34,231 nt of DNA from Myxococcales bacterium (GTDB taxonomy: Bacteria; Myxococcota_A; Polyangia; Polyangiales; Polyangiaceae): assembly GCA_003139415.1 (NCBI GenBank), contig PLIR01000258.1, positions 1,508 through 35,738 of the forward strand. The letters run 5' to 3'. The translations under genes were made by a program, and so were the position numbers. The notes under the pieces were generated by a model. It was not told the DNA's origin, searched no databases, and saw only the letters and a list, made by a program, of their open reading frames with translations. This document shows, piece after piece, positions 17,630 to 34,231 of this stretch (within the stretch, counting starts at the first letter, position 1; each line of letters opens with the position of its first letter).

Positions 17630-17661
17630 GTGAAGCGCGGTCACCCGCGCTCACGCTTCAC
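17630..17661 (+). repeat. Inverted repeat between gltG-like gene and TPR lipoprotein
   Basis: GTGAAGCG ... CGCTTCAC (8-bp stem) with a GC-rich interior that can itself pair (CGCGG/CCGCG); 14 nt after the gltG stop; no T-tract. Confidence 0.5.
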
Positions 17662-17713
17662 GAGGCTTGTTGCAGTGGACGGCTCGCATTCGGTTCCCGT
17701 AGACTTCCGCGCC

Positions 17714-18637
17714 ATGAGTCACGCAAAGGTGCTCGTCGCTGCGGGCTTGGTGGTCGTTGCGGGGTGCAGTCGCAACAACATCGAGGCGGTCAACCTCGCG
17801 AACGAGGGCGATCAGGCCAAGACCGCAAACGTCGACGAGGCGATCTCCAAGTACGAACAGGCGACGAAGCTCGACCCGGACAACGCGCGCATCTGGTGGA
17901 AGCTCGTCCTCGCGTACGAGAAGAAGGAGGAGTGGCAGAAGGAAGCCACCGCCTGCGCCCACGCCGAGGAAGCGGCGGAGAAATCCGACGGCAAGAAGAC
18001 GCACGCCGACTACTACTTCCGGCAGGGCTACGCCCTCGAGCAGCTCGCCGAGAACGGTGGCAACTGGGCGGACGCGAAGGTGCCGTTCCAGACGGCGACG
18101 CAGATCGACCCGAACTACGCCGAAGCCTACGGCGAGCTCGCGTGGGTCCTTCTGCACTCCGACGACGAGGTGGGCGCCATGCAGAACTGGACGAAGGCCC
18201 TCCAGACGAGTCCCGACCGCACCCAGTACTACGTCACGCTCGCCGACCTCTACCGCAGGCTGATGTTCTACGACCAGGAGGAGCAGGTCCTGAAGGAAGG
18301 GTTGTCTTACGCCAAGGAAGACGACAAGCACCTCTTCAACCTGCACACCTTGCTCGGCGACACGTACGAAACGAAGGGCGACGTTTCGCGCGCCGTGACC
18401 GAGTACGAAGCGGCCAAGAAATCCTGCGACAGCAACAAGTGCAACGACCACAAGGAGGCGTATTTCTACCTCGGGTCGGCTTACGCTGAGCTCAACCCGC
18501 CCAAGAAGAACGAGGCCATCCAGCAGCTGCAGTCGTTCTTCAAGATCACGTGCAAGGGCTCGAACGCGGCAAAGTTCGCGGATCAGTGTGCGCAATCTCA
18601 GGAGATCGCGCGCCGCCTCGGCGGCTCGCTTCAGTAA
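17714..18637 (+). CDS. TPR lipoprotein
   Basis: ATG at 17714; MSHAKVLVAAGLVVVAGCSRNN lipobox (VAGC); TPRs (AISKYEQATKLDPDNARIWWKLVLAYEK, AYGELAWVLLHSDDEVGAMQNWTKALQTSP, etc.). Confidence 0.8.
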   Translation: MSHAKVLVAAGLVVVAGCSRNNIEAVNLANEGDQAKTANVDEAISKYEQATKLDPDNARIWWKLVLAYEKKEEWQKEATACAHAEEAAEKSDGKKTHADYYFRQGYALEQLAENGGNWADAKVPFQTATQIDPNYAEAYGELAWVLLHSDDEVGAMQNWTKALQTSPDRTQYYVTLADLYRRLMFYDQEEQVLKEGLSYAKEDDKHLFNLHTLLGDTYETKGDVSRAVTEYEAAKKSCDSNKCNDHKEAYFYLGSAYAELNPPKKNEAIQQLQSFFKITCKGSNAAKFADQCAQSQEIARRLGGSLQ

Positions 18638-18787
18638 GCAACGCGCACCGGGTAGCTCTTGGGGAGGCGCCTCGGGAGCTCTCAGGAAGAGAATGTGCGA
18701 GAAACACGCGCCTGGGAGGGTCTGCGGGTCCGTCGAGAGACGGGTCATCGGCGAAAGATCGCCCGCGGGTACAACACCCTTCGGCGG

Positions 18788-18834
18788 TATAGTGTGGGCG
18801 CCGTGAGGCAACCGGGAAGGTCGCCGTCTTCCCG
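18788..18834 (+). promoter_or_regulatory. Candidate -10 and 5'-UTR hairpin upstream of gltI-like gene
   Basis: TATAGT at 18788-18793, then perfect 7-bp inverted repeat CGGGAAG-gtcgccgt-CTTCCCG (18813-18834), 29 nt before the ATG at 18864. No convincing -35. Confidence 0.3.
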
Positions 18835-18863
18835 CTAAGCGGTCGAACGAACCGAGGCGATCG

Positions 18864-30197
<11,334 letters not shown>

Positions 30198-30254
30198 GCC
30201 GTCCCTTTTTCGGTTTCCTGGCAACCCTCGGAGGGATCGGTCCGACGGGGTGGC

Positions 30255-31529
30255 ATGGGTGCCGTCGAAGAGGTGTCCCCGCCGTCCGCGGCGGCGACGA
30301 TGGAGATCATGCCCGTCGCGCCGGCGACGAAGTGGTTCGTGGAAGTTCAGGACGAGGGGCAAGCGCGCCGGATCGGCCTCTCGCGCGACAAGGCCGTGGT
30401 CGGCTCCTCGCCCGAGGCCGACGTGGTGGTTCGTGACGCAACCGTCAGCGCTCGCCATTGTGCGCTGAGCATCCTCGGGGGTGGGGTGGCGATCGAAGAC
30501 CTGGGATCCAAGAACGGGACGTACGTCGGCACGGCGCGCGTTCGCGAGGCCTGGGGCCAGGCGGGAACGGCGATCGCCGTCGGGCGGTCGACGCTCGTCA
30601 TCGTGCCTGGCGACGATCTCGCGGAGACTGCGCCGGGGCCCCCCCTCGTCGGAGTGGCTGGAACGTCGATCGCGATGCGGCGCCTGGCGGATCAAGTGCG
30701 GCGGCTCGCGCGTCACGCCCTCCCGGTCCTCATCGCGGGCGAGAGCGGTACAGGCAAGGAGCTCATCGCGCGATCGCTGCATGCGGAGGGGCCCCGGCGC
30801 GCGCGTCCCTTCGTGGCGCTGAACGTGACGGCCGTTCCGCGAGAGCTGGTGGAGAGCGAGCTGTTCGGACACGAGCGCGGTGCCTTCACCGGCGCTCACG
30901 TGCGGCGCGAAGGCGCCTTCTCCGACGCCGAAGGCGGGACGCTCTTTCTCGACGAGATCGGCGACTTGCCGCTCGACGCGCAGCCCAAGATCCTGCGCGC
31001 GCTGGACGGGTACGAAGTGCGCCGCGTCGGTGGGGCCGGAGGTGGCAAGCGGGCCGACGCGCGCGTCGTCGCCGCGACGCACGCCCGGCTCGAAGAGAAG
31101 GTGACGCGTGGGGAATTTCGCAGAGATCTCTTCCACCGTCTCGAGTGCCTCGTCGTGACCGTGCCGCCGCTGCGCGAGCGGCGAGGCGACATCGGGGTCA
31201 TCGGCCGTGCCCTCTTGCAGCAACTCGAACCGGACATCGGCGAGCGGATTCTGACGCCAGGCGCCCTCGCGCGTCTGGCTGCCCATGACTGGCCCGGCAA
31301 CGTCCGAGAACTGCGGAACGTGTTGTGCCGCGCCGCGGATGCACGGGTGGGGAGCGCGCGCATCGATGCCGAAGACGTCGATCGCGCGCTCCGACGCGAC
31401 GGCCCTCCGGTCCTCAAGCGAGTCACGCCGCAGCGGGCCCGGGAGTTGATGAACGAGACCTCGGGCAACCTCAGCGCCGCCGCGCGCGCCGCCGGACTGC
31501 CTCGGACGTCGTTTCGAAAGCTCCTGTAG
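30255..31529 (+). CDS. FHA domain sigma54-dependent enhancer-binding transcriptional regulator
   Basis: N-terminal FHA (VVGSSPEADVVVRDATVSARHCALSI...IEDLGSKNGTYVG), AAA+ with GESGTGKELIARSLH (Walker A), GAFTGA loop in SELFGHERGAFTGAH, GGTLFLDEIGDL (Walker B), C-terminal Fis-type HTH NLSAAARAAGLPRTSFRKLL. Confidence 0.95.
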   Translation: MGAVEEVSPPSAAATMEIMPVAPATKWFVEVQDEGQARRIGLSRDKAVVGSSPEADVVVRDATVSARHCALSILGGGVAIEDLGSKNGTYVGTARVREAWGQAGTAIAVGRSTLVIVPGDDLAETAPGPPLVGVAGTSIAMRRLADQVRRLARHALPVLIAGESGTGKELIARSLHAEGPRRARPFVALNVTAVPRELVESELFGHERGAFTGAHVRREGAFSDAEGGTLFLDEIGDLPLDAQPKILRALDGYEVRRVGGAGGGKRADARVVAATHARLEEKVTRGEFRRDLFHRLECLVVTVPPLRERRGDIGVIGRALLQQLEPDIGERILTPGALARLAAHDWPGNVRELRNVLCRAADARVGSARIDAEDVDRALRRDGPPVLKRVTPQRARELMNETSGNLSAAARAAGLPRTSFRKLL

Positions 31530-31538
31530 TCTTCGGGC

Positions 31539-32870
31539 GTGACTCGGCGCGGGTGGGTCGTCATCGGCTTGCTGACGGGTGTCGTTACGAGCTGCCGACG
31601 ATCACCCGAATCGGCTCCTCTGAAGCCGCCGGCGGCCGACGCGCAAAGTTCGACGGAGAGCGGCGCAACGGTGACGGGCTCGTCGAGCGCAGAGCCGCGG
31701 CAGACCGAAGCGATGTTCTCCGCGCCGATCGCCGGGACGCGGGTCGGCACGACGACGATTGTTGCCGGCCTCGTCTTGCCCCAGGGCGTGTTGCGAGTCG
31801 TCGGTTGGCCGGAGGTTGGTCCGGCCTGGACTACGGATGCTTTGCAAGACGTGGGGTGGACGCCCGACGCCGATCTGCACGTGGACCCCGCTGGCGATGG
31901 GGTGGCGCTCGTCTGGCGCGGCAACTTGGCCGGCAAACCGGCGCGGACCGCCGTCGTGCTTGGCCCAAAAGGCGAGCGGCGCGGCGACGCCGTGTCCGTC
32001 GGCGGCTCGTTCTGCGCGACCGGGTCCGGCTTCGCGTGGGTCGATCCGCCCGCACATGGCCCCGCGCACGTGCGCGCGCGTTCGTGGGCCGACGTCGCGC
32101 CCCACGAGGTCGCCACGGTCCCCTCCGATCGCGCAGCCTCCGTGCTCTGCGGCGACCACGACGTGTTTCTCCTCGGGGACGGAGACGATGACCTCACGTC
32201 GACGACATTCACGCCGGAGGATACGAAGGCTCCGCCGCCCGTCGTCGTCATCCGAGACACCGACTTCGGCGATGACGACGAGCGCGAACACCACGTCTAC
32301 ACGGCCGGCGACACTCTCGGCCTCGTCCGGGTCTCCGGGTCTGGCGCCGTCGCGCTTCGCGACGTCTCCCGTGGGACGGTCTCCCCCTGGCGCCGGCTCA
32401 AACACCGGATCGGACAGGACGACGACGTCGTAGCCACCGACGGCGATAGCGTTGCTACTGTCGTCGTTTTCACCCACGACGTCGAGGACATCTGCGATGG
32501 CGGATCCACGGCGGAGAGCCTCCGGGCGTTGCGCGTGGACCGCGCGACAGGACAGGACGCCGTCGTGTCGCTGGCGCAGCCCGATTGCCGCAAAGGACGG
32601 GGACCTTTCTGGGTCGCTACGCCCCCGGCGGGGCCCCTTGTGGCGTGGGTCGAGCGCGCCACGAACGCTTCCGGCGGCGGCGCCCCGATCGATGCGCTCC
32701 TCTTCGGCGGTGTCTCCGCCGACGCGGGTTCTGCCGGCCGCGCCGAGCTTGCCGCCGACGCACTGGCGCAGGTGGGATGCGACGAGACGTGCTGGATCGC
32801 AGCCTTGGTCCGAGCGACGGACACCGATGGCTCCCAGCCCGAGGCCATCGTCGTGCGCTCCTACCCGTGA
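31539..32870 (+). CDS. Hypothetical lipoprotein
   Basis: GTG start; MTRRGWVVIGLLTGVVTSCRRSPES lipobox; 443-aa ORF with no recognised domain; 9 nt downstream of the sigma54 regulator. Confidence 0.6.
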   Translation: MTRRGWVVIGLLTGVVTSCRRSPESAPLKPPAADAQSSTESGATVTGSSSAEPRQTEAMFSAPIAGTRVGTTTIVAGLVLPQGVLRVVGWPEVGPAWTTDALQDVGWTPDADLHVDPAGDGVALVWRGNLAGKPARTAVVLGPKGERRGDAVSVGGSFCATGSGFAWVDPPAHGPAHVRARSWADVAPHEVATVPSDRAASVLCGDHDVFLLGDGDDDLTSTTFTPEDTKAPPPVVVIRDTDFGDDDEREHHVYTAGDTLGLVRVSGSGAVALRDVSRGTVSPWRRLKHRIGQDDDVVATDGDSVATVVVFTHDVEDICDGGSTAESLRALRVDRATGQDAVVSLAQPDCRKGRGPFWVATPPAGPLVAWVERATNASGGGAPIDALLFGGVSADAGSAGRAELAADALAQVGCDETCWIAALVRATDTDGSQPEAIVVRSYP

Positions 32871-32886
32871 GAGGCGTCGGGCGCGG

Positions 32887-34038
32887 TCAGAAGGTCGTCG
32901 TGAGCGAGAGGCCGCCGGTGGAACGCCCCACCTCGGGCGTGAGGATCGTGTGCTTGAACAGCGAACCGCTCGACTGCGCCGGCTCCCCGCCTTTGTCGGC
33001 CGCGAGGTAGTAGATGAGCGTGATCGCCAGAGCGCCGGCCCCGACCCCGATCGCGACGTTGCCGATCGTGGCGTCCGTATTGATGTCCTGATTGTCGTTC
33101 TTGTACGCGGTGCACGCCCCGGCGAGACCCTGGAGGCTCATCGGAGTCGGCGGAACGCAAGAAGTGCCACCGGCTTTGGTGATGCTTTCTTCGGCGGCGT
33201 TGGCTTTGCTCTGCGCAGACTGCTTCGAGTTCGACATCACGATGGCCACAACCCCGCCCGCGACGGCGAATATGCCGCCGATGACCACCGGCACCATGTT
33301 CGACGGCGGGGCAAAGATCCCCGGATGGCCGCGCGACTCCGAAGGCTCCGGCGGCGGCGGCGATGGGGCTTCGGCGTGGTCTTCCACCTTCGGCGCTTCT
33401 TCGGGTTCCTCTTTTTGGGCGGGTGGCGGCGGAGGCGGTGGCTCCGGAGGGCTTGGCGGGGGCGCGGCGATAGGCTTGGCCAGCCGCGCAATCGCTTTCT
33501 CGCCAGCCAACACGGTGACGCTGTTCGTATCCGCGGTTCCGTCCGGCCCTTTGAACTTGACGGTGTGAGCGCCCGGTTCGACGTAGATCGCATCCGGTAG
33601 CGGTGTCGTGCCGGCATGATCGCCGTCGACGGCCACGTCGGTCCCCGGCGGGGCCGCGATCTCGATGCGGCCGAGCTTTGCGTGTGCCTGGTTCAGGCCG
33701 TCATTCGCGTCGTTTCGCTGCTTGTCCGAGATGTCCTTGCTCTCGCTGAGGAACTGCCTGAAATAGCGTTCCGCCTCGAGGACATGCCCGCTCTTGAGGC
33801 AACTCCACGCCAGGTTTAGCAATACGGCGGGGTGCTTCTTCAGCGCGTACGCCTGCAGGAACGACGCACGTGCTTGCTCGAAGGAGCCCTTGTCGAAAAA
33901 ATCGACACCCTCCTTGAATCGGGCCCTGGCCATGCCCGTGGTCGGGTCATCGGCCGCGCTCTGAGCGACGACCGGAGAGGGGAACGCGACGGGCGCGAGG
34001 GCCAGAAGCAAAGCAGCGGCGATCGGACGCGTTCTCAT
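32887..34038 (-). CDS. TPR/PEGA-domain protein with TM segments
   Basis: Signal peptide MRTRPIAAALLLALAPVAFPSPVVAQ; TPR-like region FKEGVDFFDKGSFEQARASFLQAYALKKHPAVLLNLAWSCLKSGH; PEGA IEIAAPPGTDVAVDGDHAGTTPLPDAIYVEPGAHTVKF; Pro-rich linker; two hydrophobic segments. Confidence 0.8.
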   Translation of the reverse strand: MRTRPIAAALLLALAPVAFPSPVVAQSAADDPTTGMARARFKEGVDFFDKGSFEQARASFLQAYALKKHPAVLLNLAWSCLKSGHVLEAERYFRQFLSESKDISDKQRNDANDGLNQAHAKLGRIEIAAPPGTDVAVDGDHAGTTPLPDAIYVEPGAHTVKFKGPDGTADTNSVTVLAGEKAIARLAKPIAAPPPSPPEPPPPPPPAQKEEPEEAPKVEDHAEAPSPPPPEPSESRGHPGIFAPPSNMVPVVIGGIFAVAGGVVAIVMSNSKQSAQSKANAAEESITKAGGTSCVPPTPMSLQGLAGACTAYKNDNQDINTDATIGNVAIGVGAGALAITLIYYLAADKGGEPAQSSGSLFKHTILTPEVGRSTGGLSLTTTF

Positions 34039-34091
34039 TCGTAAGCTCTACGAGGATCCTCGCCGTACCGCGCAGCCCATGTAAAGGACGT

Positions 34092-34231
34092 TCAGAACGG
34101 GACGTCGTGGACAATCGTCGAGCCACCCGATTTGGGCCGCGGGGCGGGCTGAGGGGCAGGTGTCGGAGCCACGTAGGGGCGGGGGGCAGGCGGCGTTGGC
34201 GCCGTGTAGTGGGCGACCACCGGGGGGGGGG
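34092..34231 (-). CDS. C-terminal end of a Pro-rich protein (partial, runs off right edge)
   Basis: Minus-strand reading ends ...PPVVAHYTAPTPPAPRPYVAPTPAPQPAPRPKSGGSTIVHDVPF-stop (TGA at 34094-34092). Possibly the tail of a larger regulatory protein; too short to assign. Confidence 0.45.
   Translation of the reverse strand, partial: PPPVVAHYTAPTPPAPRPYVAPTPAPQPAPRPKSGGSTIVHDVPF

Overview
GC-rich window of deltaproteobacterial/myxobacterial character (long shadow ORFs in all frames, expanded TPR, FHA and PEGA proteins, an FHA-type sigma54 activator). The core, about 7.7-30.2 kb on the + strand, is a contiguous set of genes that I read as the envelope-spanning Glt/Agl (A-motility, gliding/focal-adhesion) apparatus: gltC-like, gltD/agmU-like, gltE/aglT-like, gltF-like, gltG/pglI-like (FHA + TM + AgmX/PglI C-terminal domain), an extra TPR lipoprotein, and a giant 3777-aa TPR protein (gltI/agmK-like). 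The left flank carries the N-terminus of an outer-membrane beta-barrel-type protein, ftsY, a carboxypeptidase-regulatory-like membrane protein, a HEAT-like protein, a HAMP membrane protein, a YraN (UPF0102) protein and a Cys-rich lipoprotein. The right flank carries an FHA-sigma54 enhancer-binding protein, a putative lipoprotein, a TPR/PEGA protein and a partial Pro-rich ORF. No tRNA, rRNA, CRISPR array or IS element was recognised. Most interesting points: gltC merged with the gltDEFG block; gltH-, gltJ- and motor-like genes not found inside the window; the ~72-aa superhelical repeat of the giant protein, capped by a domain resembling an M48 peptidase without its catalytic residues; NPF repeats in the GltG linker; a 925-bp divergent intergenic region with several repeats; and a local FHA-sigma54 regulator. 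All family assignments are from reading the sequence and memory; no search was run.
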